From an uncultured Bacilli bacterium (GTDB taxonomy: Bacteria; Bacillota_I; Bacilli_A; RF39; UBA660): a stretch of DNA of 64,000 nt. This document shows, piece by piece, positions 16,091 through 25,111 of this stretch. Positions within the stretch are counted from its first letter, which is position 1. The number at the start of each line of letters is the position of its first letter. Location: assembly GCA_910577505.1 (NCBI GenBank), contig CAJTLN010000001.1:248001-312000 (forward strand), given 5' to 3'. The notes beneath the pieces were generated by a model. That model did no database searches, was not told where the DNA came from, and was given only the letters and a program-made list of their open reading frames with translations. The position numbers and the translations under genes were made by a program.

Positions 16091-16633
16091 TAGCTTAAAA
16101 TCATCAAATATTTCATCTTCCATATTTTTACCATCAAAGAATGGCTTTATTATAATTCCATGCATTCTAGCAACAACATTAGATGGAAACTGTCTAATTA
16201 GATCATTAAGTTCACTTGTATACTTATTATAATAAGATTTAGCAGCCTGTAACTTCTCACTAACTTTTTTATTTTCACTAACTATTTCTTTAAAACCTTT
16301 ATTTCCAGTTAAATTTGGATAGTCTAACTTTATTTGTTCTAATATATTCATATATTCAGTTAGCTTTCTGTCTAAATCAAAGTTACTAATATTTTCATTT
16401 TTAACTTTATCAAGACCTTTAAAGTAAGTTTTATCACTTTCAAGCTCATTCTTGATTAATTTATCTGCTCTAACTAAAATATCATATCGATCTCTTAAAG
16501 CCTCATCTATTAGACATTCTGCATGGTCTATCTTAGTTTTTGAATGTTGAAGTTTATTGTATTGATAAACATAAAGAATACCTAAAGCACCTATTAAAAT
16601 AATAATAAATAAAAAACTATATAATATTGCCAT
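16088..16633 (-). CDS. LemA family membrane protein
   Basis: 181 aa. One N-terminal membrane helix (ILYSFLFIIILIGALGILYVY, about residues 3-23), followed by a helical cytosolic or extracellular domain with the LemA-style run YNKLQHSKTKIDHAECLIDEALRDRYDIL and the later AAKSYYNKYTSELNDLIRQFPSN. LemA proteins form a four-helix bundle of unclear function. Start supported by GAGGTTATAGGTATG on the minus strand. Convergent with ung. Confidence 0.8.
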   Translation of the reverse strand: MAILYSFLFIIILIGALGILYVYQYNKLQHSKTKIDHAECLIDEALRDRYDILVRADKLIKNELESDKTYFKGLDKVKNENISNFDLDRKLTEYMNILEQIKLDYPNLTGNKGFKEIVSENKKVSEKLQAAKSYYNKYTSELNDLIRQFPSNVVARMHGIIIKPFFDGKNMEDEIFDDFKL

Positions 16634-16722
16634 ACCTATAACCTCAATTCTACTTAAATTATAGCATATTATTAAATTTACAAAAGAATTTATTTATATT
16701 AAAATGTAAACAGGGTGATTAT

Positions 16723-17220
16723 ATGGATATAAAAACGGTAGTAGTTGGATCACTAGAAACAAACTGCTATATTGTTAGTGTTGATAATGAATGTATTATT
16801 ATTGATCCAGGAGATGAATTTAAAAAGATAAAAGAAGCAATCGGAGATAAAAAAGTAGTTGGTTGTTTAGTAACTCATTTTCATCAAGATCATATTGAGG
16901 CTTTAGAAGAAGTACTAAGTGAATATGAAGTATCAATAAACAAAGTATCAAGTACTAAATTTGAATTTGAAATAATTGAAACTCCAGGACATACTAATGA
17001 ATCTAGAACTTTCTATTTTAAGAAAAACAACATAATGTTTACTGGCGATTTTATTTTAAAATATAGTATTGGAAGAACTGATTTAGGTGGTAGTGAAAAA
17101 GATATGAAAGAAAGTCTAGAAATGATAAAATCATATCCAGACGAAATAATTGTATATCCGGGTCATGGACCACGTACTATTTTAGGTGAAGAAAAAAAGC
17201 GTTTTAGTTTATATTACTAA
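16723..17220 (+). CDS. Glyoxalase II-like MBL-fold hydrolase
   Basis: 165 aa, RBS AGGGTGAT. The zinc motif THFHQDHIEAL (about residues 52-62), PGHTNESR, the bridging Asp in FTGDF and the last ligand in YPGHGPRT are all present. It belongs to the small YqgX/GloB-like group of cytosolic metallo-hydrolases that cleave thioesters; substrate unknown. Shorter than GloB (about 250 aa) because it lacks the C-terminal helical domain. Its stop codon is part of the terminator hairpin shared with minus-strand gerQ. Confidence 0.85.
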   Translation: MDIKTVVVGSLETNCYIVSVDNECIIIDPGDEFKKIKEAIGDKKVVGCLVTHFHQDHIEALEEVLSEYEVSINKVSSTKFEFEIIETPGHTNESRTFYFKKNNIMFTGDFILKYSIGRTDLGGSEKDMKESLEMIKSYPDEIIVYPGHGPRTILGEEKKRFSLYY

Positions 17221-17229
17221 ACGCTTTTT
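17194..17229. terminator. Bidirectional terminator between MBL gene and gerQ
   Basis: AAAAGCGTTTTAGT pairs with ACTAAACGCTTTT (one bulged T), with A and T runs outside. It includes the end of the MBL gene. Confidence 0.85.
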
Positions 17230-17231
17230 AT

Positions 17232-17594
17232 TTATCCAATAATATATCCTTTTTCAGAGTATTCTATTTTTTCATCAAATTCTACATAATCTAAATAAAT
17301 CATTAATATTAAATACCAATGTCCATCTTTAGGATCTCTTATAATTAAATGATCTCTCCCAGCTTGCTCAATAGTTCCTTCAAAAATCTTATCTCTCCAT
17401 TCGTTAGAGTCGGGAAAACTTACATAAGCTTTTACTTTTTTTCCTTTATTATGTCTTAAAATATTTTCAATATAGCTTTGTTGCATTGGTACATCAGCTA
17501 GTTGTCCAGCTTCATAGCCAGATTCAAAAGAGTTTCCATATCCAGAATTATCTAATGTTGGAAAAGTTGGATTTTGATAATAATTTCCATTCAT
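17232..17594 (-). CDS. gerQ: GerQ-like spore coat/germination protein
   Basis: 120 aa. The region QQSYIENILRHNKGKKVKAYVSF...KIFEGTIEQAGRDHLIIRD...WYLILMIYLDYVEFDE (about 39-110) follows Bacillus GerQ (YwdL), an inner spore-coat protein needed for CwlJ-dependent germination and cross-linked by transglutaminase Tgl. The N-terminus is Asn/Tyr/Gly-rich as usual. RBS AGGTGAAATAA upstream on the minus strand. It is a strong sporulation marker; in this window the only other one is the Spo0A-like gene at 29898. Confidence 0.85.
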   Translation of the reverse strand: MNGNYYQNPTFPTLDNSGYGNSFESGYEAGQLADVPMQQSYIENILRHNKGKKVKAYVSFPDSNEWRDKIFEGTIEQAGRDHLIIRDPKDGHWYLILMIYLDYVEFDEKIEYSEKGYIIG

Positions 17595-17669
17595 ATTATT
17601 TTATTTCACCTCTGTATCAATATATGCAAAATAATAAAAATATAGTATAATTTATAATAGGTGACAAAT

Positions 17670-18566
17670 ATGAAATTTGATTATAAATCTATAATAGATG
17701 AAGTATCCTCTAAAAATTTTTGGCCAAGAACTATTATTGTTATTTTGAGTATCCTCCTATTAGCTATAAATTACAACATGTTTTTATTACATAACGATTT
17801 AGTTATAGGTGGCACTAGTGGTTTAGCCACAATTATATATTCTATTACTGGACTAGAACCAGCTATTTTTATCTTTTGTTTTAACATAATATTTATAATT
17901 ATAAGTTTTATATTTCTTGGACCTAAAAATACAGGATTAACTATAATAGGATCTCTTTTATATCCTTTATTTGTTTCAATAACAAGTACTCCATGTGAAT
18001 ATATAGCTAATAAATTAGTTTTTGATAATTTTATACTAGTTGTTATAATAAGTGGTTTCTTATTTGGTATTGCAAATGGTTTTATATATAAAACCGGTTT
18101 TTCAACAGGAGGAGCAGATATTGCCATTCAAATTGTTAATAAATATTTTAAAATTCCGACAGGAATAGCATCCTTTATAATAAACTCTATTGTAATAGCA
18201 TCAGGTGGAGTTATATTCGGTATAAGTAAAGCTATATATGCAATTATAGTAATAATTATAAATAGTATTTTAGTAGATAAAATAATGTTAGGTATTTCAG
18301 ATAGCAAAATGTTTTATATTCATACTAAAAAGCCGGATGCAGTAAAAGAGTTTATTAATAAAATAAATAGTGGATATACAATAATGCATACAGAAGGTGG
18401 ATATACTAATGAAGAGAATAACCTTATCATGTGTGTTGTATCAACAAAAGATTATTATATGTTTAAAAATGTCGTTACTGAGATTGATCCTCAAGCTTTT
18501 TTTATAATAAGTGATTGCTATGAAGTATATGGTGGCCGTCGTAAGGAAAAATTTCCTTTCTTCTAA
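17670..18566 (+). CDS. YitT family membrane protein
   Basis: 298 aa from ATG 17670 (RBS ATAGGTGAC; the GTG of this RBS, 17661, is less likely as start). Five to six membrane helices in the first 200 residues with the family motifs GGTSGLATI (about 49-57) and GLxFGxxNGxxYKTGFSTGGADI-like sequence near 141-154, then a cytosolic DUF2179 domain (about 210-296: MFYIHTKKPDAVKEFI, HTEGGYT). YitT proteins are widespread in Firmicutes; transport function is not established. Confidence 0.9.
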   Translation: MKFDYKSIIDEVSSKNFWPRTIIVILSILLLAINYNMFLLHNDLVIGGTSGLATIIYSITGLEPAIFIFCFNIIFIIISFIFLGPKNTGLTIIGSLLYPLFVSITSTPCEYIANKLVFDNFILVVIISGFLFGIANGFIYKTGFSTGGADIAIQIVNKYFKIPTGIASFIINSIVIASGGVIFGISKAIYAIIVIIINSILVDKIMLGISDSKMFYIHTKKPDAVKEFINKINSGYTIMHTEGGYTNEENNLIMCVVSTKDYYMFKNVVTEIDPQAFFIISDCYEVYGGRRKEKFPFF

Positions 18567-18590
18567 AACTGATGATATATCAGTTTTTTC
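18565..18590 (+). terminator. Terminator after yitT
   Basis: AAAACTGA/TCAGTTTT stem with a 7-base loop and T run, beginning at the yitT stop. Confidence 0.85.
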
Positions 18591-18673
18591 TATCTAAAAA
18601 TGTCAAATTCAATTTATAAGTGTCAACCATTTATTCCCATTTAAGCCTATAACGTTTTTTTCTTAGGATATTT

Positions 18674-18683
18674 CTGCTATAAT
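18674..18683 (+). promoter_or_regulatory. ftsEX operon promoter (extended -10)
   Basis: CTGCTATAAT contains TG-C-TATAAT, 23 bases upstream of the ftsE start; the RBS is AAGGTGG. The -35 region is only a T run. Confidence 0.5.
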
Positions 18684-18705
18684 TAATATACTAAGGTGGT
18701 GTAAA

Positions 18706-19407
18706 ATGAAATTTATTGATATAAAAAATTGTTACAAAGTTTATAAAAATGGTGTAACAGCAATAGCAGATTTAACTCTATCGATTGATAAAGGAGAATT
18801 TGTATTCATAACTGGCGCCTCAGGATGTGGAAAATCTACATTAGTAAAATTACTATATAGAGAAGAGAAACCTACTAAAGGTATTGTAATGGTAGGAGGA
18901 ATAAACGTTGTCAAATTATATAATAGTAAAATATATAAATTAAGAAGAAAGCTAGGAATTGTTTTTCAAGACTTCAAACTTTTACCTAAATTGACTGTTT
19001 ATGAAAACGTAGCATTTGGATTAGAAAACTTAGGTATGAAAAGTAAAGATATAAAGATTAAAGTTTTAAAAGCTTTAGATAGAGTTGGATTGAAAGAAAA
19101 AACTCGAAGTTTTCCAAATGAATTGTCAGGAGGAGAACAACAAAGAGTATGTATAGCTAGAGCTATAGTTAATGAACCTAAGCTACTTATTTGTGACGAA
19201 CCTACAGGAAACCTAGATCCTAAGACTTCAAAAGAAATAGTTAAAGTAATTAATAGTATAAATAAAGATATGGGAACAACAGTTATAATGGTTACACATG
19301 ATAAGGAAATAGTTAACTCTATGAAGAAACGTGTCATAACTTTAGAAAATGGAGTTTTAACAAATGATTCGACGAAAGGAAGTTATACGGCCGATGAAAG
19401 CAATTAG
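18706..19407 (+). CDS. ftsE: Cell-division ATP-binding protein FtsE
   Basis: 233 aa. ABC ATPase that with FtsX controls wall hydrolases at the division site. Walker A TGASGCGKST (about 37-46), Q-loop VFQDFKLL, signature LSGGEQQRVCIARA (about 140-153), Walker B LLICDEPTGNLD and H-loop VTHD are complete. Its 3' end overlaps ftsX by 14 bases. Confidence 0.95.
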   Translation: MKFIDIKNCYKVYKNGVTAIADLTLSIDKGEFVFITGASGCGKSTLVKLLYREEKPTKGIVMVGGINVVKLYNSKIYKLRRKLGIVFQDFKLLPKLTVYENVAFGLENLGMKSKDIKIKVLKALDRVGLKEKTRSFPNELSGGEQQRVCIARAIVNEPKLLICDEPTGNLDPKTSKEIVKVINSINKDMGTTVIMVTHDKEIVNSMKKRVITLENGVLTNDSTKGSYTADESN

Positions 19408-20308
19408 AATATTTAGAAGAAATGTTGCCAATGCTTTTAAAAGTATCTTTCGTAATTTTAGTTTAAGTATTGCATCAATAATCTGTACTACAATAACGTT
19501 AGTAATAGTATCAATCGCTATGATAGTATCAGTAAACGTTAATAGTTTTACTAAAGATTTAGCTAGTACATTAACAATCTTAGTATATGTAGATAAGAAT
19601 GCAACAGAAGATGATATAAATTCAATAAAGAGTAAATTATTGGAAATAAAAAATATAAAAAGTGATGAATTGTTATATAAAGATAAAGAGACTTTAAAAG
19701 AAGAAACAATGCAAAAAACGGATAAGAATTCATCTTTATATTCAATTATGAAAACTTGGACAAAGGAAACAAATCCACTAGAATCTGAATTCATAATATC
19801 TGTAAAAAGTATTGAAGAATTAGAAGAAACGGCTACAACAATTGAAAAAATTGATAAAATAAGTAATGTTCAATATAGTGAATCAGTAGTAAAAAAAATG
19901 ATTCCTGTATTTGATATAGTAAAAAAAGTAACAATAGCTATTATTATAGGACTTATTGTAGTAACAATATTCTTGATATGCAACACAATAAAATTAACAA
20001 TATTTGCTCGTAAAAATGAAATAGAGATAATGCGCTTGGTTGGAACAAGTAACTTTGTTATCAAGTTACCTTTTGTTATAGAAGGATTATTTTTAGGAAT
20101 AATTGGATCAATAATACCAATTATAGCAACTATATGGGGATATATAATTTCATATGATAAATTAGAAGGTTATTTCTTTACAAACTTTATCAAAATGGTT
20201 AATCCAATGCCTACAATGATCTATATTTCATTAGCTTTATTACTAATAGGTTCACTGGTTGGTATGCTTGGTAGTTACACAACAGTTAGAAAGTATTTGA
20301 AAATATGA
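19394..20308 (+). CDS. ftsX: Cell-division protein FtsX
   Basis: 304 aa from ATG 19394; this gives the canonical start MKAIRIFRRNVANAFKSIFRN, and AAGGAAG lies 11 bases upstream (an in-frame ATG at 19364 lies deeper inside ftsE). Four membrane helices: one near 20-45, then, after an extracellular domain (about 45-165) that contacts the hydrolase, three near 170-195, 220-245 and 270-295. FtsX passes ATP-driven change from FtsE to a periplasmic or extracellular hydrolase, here the M23 protein encoded directly after it. Confidence 0.94.
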   Translation: MKAIRIFRRNVANAFKSIFRNFSLSIASIICTTITLVIVSIAMIVSVNVNSFTKDLASTLTILVYVDKNATEDDINSIKSKLLEIKNIKSDELLYKDKETLKEETMQKTDKNSSLYSIMKTWTKETNPLESEFIISVKSIEELEETATTIEKIDKISNVQYSESVVKKMIPVFDIVKKVTIAIIIGLIVVTIFLICNTIKLTIFARKNEIEIMRLVGTSNFVIKLPFVIEGLFLGIIGSIIPIIATIWGYIISYDKLEGYFFTNFIKMVNPMPTMIYISLALLLIGSLVGMLGSYTTVRKYLKI

Positions 20309-21522
20309 TGAAGAGAAGTATAAATATAATTTTAATATTAAGTTTATTAATTGTTACATTTTGTCCAATAACACAAGTAAATGCAGCGGCTAATACGTTA
20401 AAAGAATATAAAAATGAACTAGCCAAGGTAAAAAGTCAAAAAGAAGAAAACAATCGTCTTACTAGTGAGAGTATTGCGGAAATAGACCAAAAAAGAAATG
20501 CCATAGTAAACGCCAATAATACTATTACATCAAATGAAAATAAAGTAGAACAAGCTAAAGTAAAAATAGCAGAAAGCCAAGAACAAATAAAAGTAAAAAA
20601 TGAAGAACTAAAAGATGTTATAAATGTCTTACAATATTCACAAATTAATTCAGATGAAATATATATGGATTACTTATTTGATGCATCATCTATTTCTGAA
20701 TTAATGGAACGTCAAGCAGTAGTAGGACAAATAGTAAGTTATACACAACAACAACTTGATGATTTGGATGCGCTAATAAAAGAAAATGAAAAATTACAGG
20801 TAAAACTAGCAGATGACAATGTTAATTTAACAAATTCAATTTCAGAATACGAAAAAAAAGTTGAAGAACTTGAAGCGTTTATTGAAAAAAGAGCAACAAT
20901 TGGAATGGGCTATGACGATAAAATAAAAGAAATGGAAGACTGGGTTAAAAAATATGAGAAAGCTGGTTGTAAAGACAATGATTCGTTAAATGCTTGTTAT
21001 TATGATAAGCTTGCATCAGGACAAATACAATCTGGATTCTTTTCAAGACCACTTAATTATGGAAAGATAACACAAGCATGGGGAAACAACGGCCATAAAG
21101 GAATGGATATTGGTGGAAATGCAAAAGGTACTCCAATATATGCTCCTGCAAACGGTACAGTAGCATCAGTTGTTTATAAGTCAAGCTGTGGTGGAAACAT
21201 AATATATATGCATTTTACCGTAAACGGAAAAGCATATACAGGAGAATTTGCCCACCTTACTTCTATCAATGTAAAAAAAGGACAATATATTACAAAAGGA
21301 ACCGTAATCGGTACAATAGGAGGAGACTCAAGTACTTGGTATTATGACAAATGTACAACTGGACTACACTTACACTATGCAATCGCTTATGGATACTATT
21401 TAGGCGGAGGTTCAAACGGATATACAAGTTGGTCAACTTTTACAACAAATACTAAAGCTACAAGTGTTGAAGCAATTACTGGAATTAAAAATCAACGTGG
21501 TTGGACGTGGCGCGGAAGATAA
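20305..21522 (+). CDS. FtsEX-linked coiled-coil M23 murein hydrolase (PcsB/EnvC-type)
   Basis: 405 aa; start ATG 20305 overlaps the ftsX stop by 4 bases. A signal peptide (IILILSLLIVTFCPITQVNA, about 6-25, likely cut after Ala) is followed by a long coiled coil (about 28-195) as in PcsB, CwlO and EnvC, then an M23 peptidase domain (about 245-370) with GHKGMDIGG (His, Asp) and LHLHYAIAYG (HxH). FtsX is expected to hold the coiled coil and gate the enzyme at the septum. An extra hydrophilic segment with two Cys (GCKDNDSLNACYYD) joins the halves. Confidence 0.93.
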   Translation: MMKRSINIILILSLLIVTFCPITQVNAAANTLKEYKNELAKVKSQKEENNRLTSESIAEIDQKRNAIVNANNTITSNENKVEQAKVKIAESQEQIKVKNEELKDVINVLQYSQINSDEIYMDYLFDASSISELMERQAVVGQIVSYTQQQLDDLDALIKENEKLQVKLADDNVNLTNSISEYEKKVEELEAFIEKRATIGMGYDDKIKEMEDWVKKYEKAGCKDNDSLNACYYDKLASGQIQSGFFSRPLNYGKITQAWGNNGHKGMDIGGNAKGTPIYAPANGTVASVVYKSSCGGNIIYMHFTVNGKAYTGEFAHLTSINVKKGQYITKGTVIGTIGGDSSTWYYDKCTTGLHLHYAIAYGYYLGGGSNGYTSWSTFTTNTKATSVEAITGIKNQRGWTWRGR

Positions 21523-21546
21523 AAGAAGCTTATGCTTCTTTTTTCT
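21522..21546 (+). terminator. Terminator of the ftsEX operon
   Basis: AAAGAAGC/GCTTCTTT stem, 4-base loop TTAT, and a T run. Confidence 0.88.
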
Positions 21547-21619
21547 ATGTAAAGAGAATATCTTTCTAATTTAATTAGCAATAATTTTGTGTTATCATAA
21601 CTTGTAATGGAGGCTATAT

Positions 21620-22567
21620 ATGAAAAAAGTAGTAATATTTGGTGGAGGTAGTGGACTATCTCAATTATTAAAAGGTATAATCAAATTTCCTATGGATGTT
21701 ACAGCTGTAGTAAGTGTTTCTGATAACGGTGCTAGTACAGGACGTTTAAGAGAAGAATTTTCTATACCAGCTGTTGGAGATATAACAAAAGTATTAATGG
21801 CAATGTCAACTGAATCAAAAGGAGTTAAAGATTTATTCAATTATCGTTTCGATAATAATAGCAGTATAGGTAATCATTCGATAAAAAATCTAATTATGAC
21901 TGCTCTATTAGAAATGAAAGGAGACTTTGCTCATTCGTTACCAATTTTGTGTGACTTATTAGATGTTAAAGGAAAACTATTACCTTTAACAGAAGACAAT
22001 GTTGATTTAATAGGTGTAACTGCAGAAGGATATGAAATAATAGGTGAGGCAGAAATAACAGAAGCAAGAAGGAAAATAAGAGACTTAAAATATAGTAAAA
22101 AAGTTGATGTTACACCAAAAGTTCTAGAAGAAATAAAAAAAGCAGATTTAATTGTATTTAGCTCAGGTTCTCTTTTAACTAGTATAATGCCACACATTAT
22201 TGTTCCTGAGATTCAAACTGCAATAAAAAAATCAAAAGCAAAGAAAATGTATATTTCAAATATGATAACTCAACCAGGAGAAACTGATGGCTTCAGCGTA
22301 AGTGATCACGTAAAAGTATTAGAAAAATATTTGGGCAAAAATACTATCGATGTTGTAATTGCTAATAACGCAGATATTCCAAATAACATGGCATTATTAG
22401 CCAAGTCAGAGGGAAAAGATCCAGTTTTGATTGATGAAGATAATTTGAAAAAAATGGGAATTGAAGTTATTGCAGAAAAATTATTTAAAGTAGAAGATGG
22501 TTACATAAGACATAACTCATTAAAAACTGCATATTTAATATTTTCTTATTTAATGGAAGGTGAATAA
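21620..22567 (+). CDS. yvcK: YvcK/CofD-like gluconeogenesis factor
   Basis: 315 aa, RBS ATGGAGGC. The start VVIFGGGSGLSQLLKGI and the segment VSVSDNGASTGRLREEF (about 31-47) define this UDP-sugar-binding family that links carbon state to wall synthesis and morphology in Bacillus. GNHSIKNLI and the C-terminal QPGETDGFS are also conserved. It overlaps the RBS region of whiA, the standard pairing; rapZ, which often precedes, is not found here. Confidence 0.93.
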   Translation: MKKVVIFGGGSGLSQLLKGIIKFPMDVTAVVSVSDNGASTGRLREEFSIPAVGDITKVLMAMSTESKGVKDLFNYRFDNNSSIGNHSIKNLIMTALLEMKGDFAHSLPILCDLLDVKGKLLPLTEDNVDLIGVTAEGYEIIGEAEITEARRKIRDLKYSKKVDVTPKVLEEIKKADLIVFSSGSLLTSIMPHIIVPEIQTAIKKSKAKKMYISNMITQPGETDGFSVSDHVKVLEKYLGKNTIDVVIANNADIPNNMALLAKSEGKDPVLIDEDNLKKMGIEVIAEKLFKVEDGYIRHNSLKTAYLIFSYLMEGE

Positions 22568-22568
22568 G

Positions 22569-23501
22569 ATGACTTTTACTACAAGACTAAAAGAAGAAGT
22601 AACTAGAAATGAAATAGGTAAAATAGAATCTCTTGTAGAATTATCAGCTTATATAAGATTTGCAGGTCAAATTAAAAAAAATAAGATAACTTTGGTTATG
22701 GAAAACGCTTCTGTAGCTAGAAGAATATATAAAGATATTAAGAACAATTTTGGTATAAATATAAAGATTACTATTCGAAATCAAAAGAGATTTAGAGTAA
22801 CTCAAATATATATTCTAGAAATAAATGATAAAGTTGATATTATCCTTGAAGGTTTAAACATTTTAAAAGATAACAAAAAAGTTTTACCAGAGGATTATTT
22901 CTTGAATAGTGAAGAAGAAAAGGCTGCTTTTTTAACAGGAACTTTTCTTGCTTGTGGTAGTATAAATGACCCTAGTACAGCAGGCTATCATCTAGAATTT
23001 ACAACATCTACAAAAAAAGATGGAACATATATTTCTAGTTTATTAAAGCAATTTAATATTACAGCCAAAGTACTAAAAAGAAATAATCATTATATGACTT
23101 ATATTAAAAGTGCTGAAATGATAAGTGATCTAATAAGATTAATTGGAGCTACTAATTGCTTTTTCTATTTTGAAGATATACGAATATATCGTGATCATAA
23201 GAATATGGTTAATAGATTAAACAATTGTGAAATAGCAAACCAAGAAAAAATATTAAAATCTGGTATGAAACAACTAGAAGATATTTATTATTTAAAGCAA
23301 AATGATTTAATAGGATTACTTGATGAAAATGTTCAAGAAGCAATAAGATATCGTGAAGCTTATCCCGAAACATCATTACAAGAATTATCAGATATTATAT
23401 CTACAGAAACGGGACGTCAAATAGGCAAATCTGGAATAAATCATTATTTTATAAAAGTAAAAAAATTAGTTGAAAAACATAAAGAAAAAAATAATCAGTA
23501 G
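22569..23501 (+). CDS. whiA: DNA-binding protein WhiA
   Basis: 310 aa from ATG 22569 (RBS GGAAGGTG is the end of yvcK). N-terminal degenerate LAGLIDADG homing-endonuclease fold (FTTRLKEEVTRNE at 2-14, then LTGTFLACGSINDP near 118-131 and YHLEFTTS) joined to a C-terminal helix-turn-helix (LQELSDIISTETGRQIGKSGINHYFIK, about 268-295). In Bacillus it is nucleoid-associated and affects division and chromosome segregation. Confidence 0.95.
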   Translation: MTFTTRLKEEVTRNEIGKIESLVELSAYIRFAGQIKKNKITLVMENASVARRIYKDIKNNFGINIKITIRNQKRFRVTQIYILEINDKVDIILEGLNILKDNKKVLPEDYFLNSEEEKAAFLTGTFLACGSINDPSTAGYHLEFTTSTKKDGTYISSLLKQFNITAKVLKRNNHYMTYIKSAEMISDLIRLIGATNCFFYFEDIRIYRDHKNMVNRLNNCEIANQEKILKSGMKQLEDIYYLKQNDLIGLLDENVQEAIRYREAYPETSLQELSDIISTETGRQIGKSGINHYFIKVKKLVEKHKEKNNQ

Positions 23502-23508
23502 AACACTT

Positions 23509-23532
23509 GTTGATAATTTTACATTTATCAAC
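23509..23532. repeat. Inverted repeat GTTGATAA/TTATCAAC
   Basis: Perfect 8-bp inverted repeat with an 8-base spacer just after the whiA stop. It precedes a separate, stronger palindrome. It may be a second hairpin of a tandem terminator or a protein-binding site. Confidence 0.45.
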
Positions 23533-23534
23533 AG

Positions 23535-23569
23535 AAAAAAGTTATAAGAATAATTCTTATAACTTTTTT
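23535..23569. terminator. 35-base palindromic bidirectional terminator
   Basis: Two perfect 17-base arms (AAAAAAGTTATAAGAAT and its complement) around a single central base. A and T runs on both sides allow termination of whiA and of the convergent NlpC/P60 gene. Confidence 0.88.
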
Positions 23570-24951
23570 TACCACATATTTGTATAATTTCCATCGCTTT
23601 TATAAACATCATCCATTAAAATAATATATTTATAAATACTGTTATGTACAAGTTTATTTCTAGAAACAGTTGTAATAACGACTCCTCCAGTATTATTTAG
23701 AGACTCGGCAATATAGTAATTAGTATCATCCCATCCTACCAATATTGCCATATGACCATTAAGTCCAATTAAGTCTCCAACTTTAACTCTTCCTGAGTTC
23801 ATTAATTCATCTGTAATATACACTTTAGTTCCTAAATCATCTAAATCTTCATGCTCAACGTTTTCTCCAGCACCAATATCACCAATATCGAAGCCACCAT
23901 TTAATAAAGCCCATGTAACAAAACCAGAACAGTCTAATCCATTAGGATAATATTTACCATATGTAAATTCGGGTAATTCTGTAAATGTTTGTAGATTGCA
24001 TCCCCAAATACAAGGACCTACAAAACTAGATGAAATATCTTTAAACTTATTTTCATTTAAATATAATCCTCTATGATAATATCTTCCTTCTCCATCAACA
24101 TGCTTGTATGGTGCATAATTTTTAAGCCTCCCATTTTCTGCAAAATAAGGAATTCTATAAGAAAATTCTAAAGCTAAAAATCTTGCAGCTGCAATAACGC
24201 CAGCTCTTGTTTGATAACCAGCACTATCAACTCTATCAAATAATATGCTATCAATAATATTGGCTTCTGTTTCACTAAACTGTTTACACTTTATATAACT
24301 CTTGTTAAAATCAATAACTGGTTTTCTAATTAGATTTGTCACAATAACTTTAACGGCTCTCGATTTACCTTCACTACTAATCGCCCTTACATATGTTTCT
24401 CCATAATCTATGCCAACAACATTTCCATTATTATCAACAGTAGCTATATTATCATTATCAGATTTCCAAGTAATTTCTGTTTTTAATTCGCCAATAGTTG
24501 ATAACTCATATGTTAAAGTTTCACTTCTTCCTTTCCACATATATACAATATCTTTATTTACCTTTATATCTAATAATTTATTTATAGTAACTTTTTGAGA
24601 TTCAATATCATTAATATTTCCATAACTATCTTTAACAAAAACATTATAGTTTCCATTTTGGACAGTAAATGAACAATATCCATTTACGGCCTTTATCCAT
24701 TCAACATTTGAATCACTAATTTTTTCATCCTCTTTTGCTAATGAACACCAAGTGTTTTTATTATACTTGAAGAAATGATTTGAAACTTCAACATTAAATA
24801 TTACTTGATCTTCAAATCTTTTACTATCAGTTATTTCTATATTAGTAATATAAGGAGGAATTTTAAAATTAGCGTAAACTAAAAAAGCAATCAAAGTAAT
24901 ACATATTAAGATAATAAAAATATTAAAAATTAATTTCAATTTACGTTTCAA
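23569..24951 (-). CDS. Membrane-anchored Ig-like NlpC/P60 wall hydrolase
   Basis: 460 aa. N-terminal anchor helix (LIFNIFIILICITLIAFLVYANF, about 7-29), two Ig-like parts, the second a BIG2 domain (about 130-207: ITWKSDNDNIATVDNNGNVVG), and a C-terminal NlpC/P60-like cysteine peptidase: GLDCSGFVTWAL with Cys341 and the His400 of GHMAILVGW, followed by a polar ESLN third residue region. Such enzymes cut within the peptide stem of peptidoglycan. The catalytic domain has a longer N-terminal part (RAGVIAAARFLALEFSYRIPYF) than simple P60 enzymes. Single gene. Confidence 0.85.
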   Translation of the reverse strand: MKRKLKLIFNIFIILICITLIAFLVYANFKIPPYITNIEITDSKRFEDQVIFNVEVSNHFFKYNKNTWCSLAKEDEKISDSNVEWIKAVNGYCSFTVQNGNYNVFVKDSYGNINDIESQKVTINKLLDIKVNKDIVYMWKGRSETLTYELSTIGELKTEITWKSDNDNIATVDNNGNVVGIDYGETYVRAISSEGKSRAVKVIVTNLIRKPVIDFNKSYIKCKQFSETEANIIDSILFDRVDSAGYQTRAGVIAAARFLALEFSYRIPYFAENGRLKNYAPYKHVDGEGRYYHRGLYLNENKFKDISSSFVGPCIWGCNLQTFTELPEFTYGKYYPNGLDCSGFVTWALLNGGFDIGDIGAGENVEHEDLDDLGTKVYITDELMNSGRVKVGDLIGLNGHMAILVGWDDTNYYIAESLNNTGGVVITTVSRNKLVHNSIYKYIILMDDVYKSDGNYTNMW

Positions 24952-25111
24952 TTTACCACCTCATTTATTAAATCACTAATCATCTATAGTAAATAAATTA
25001 TATCATAATATCTAAGTGTATAAAAAGGTCAATATCATTTATATTAATAATATTTTTTTCCAAAAAAACTATATTTATAGTATAATTACTTTAGAATATG
25101 AGGGATTTATA

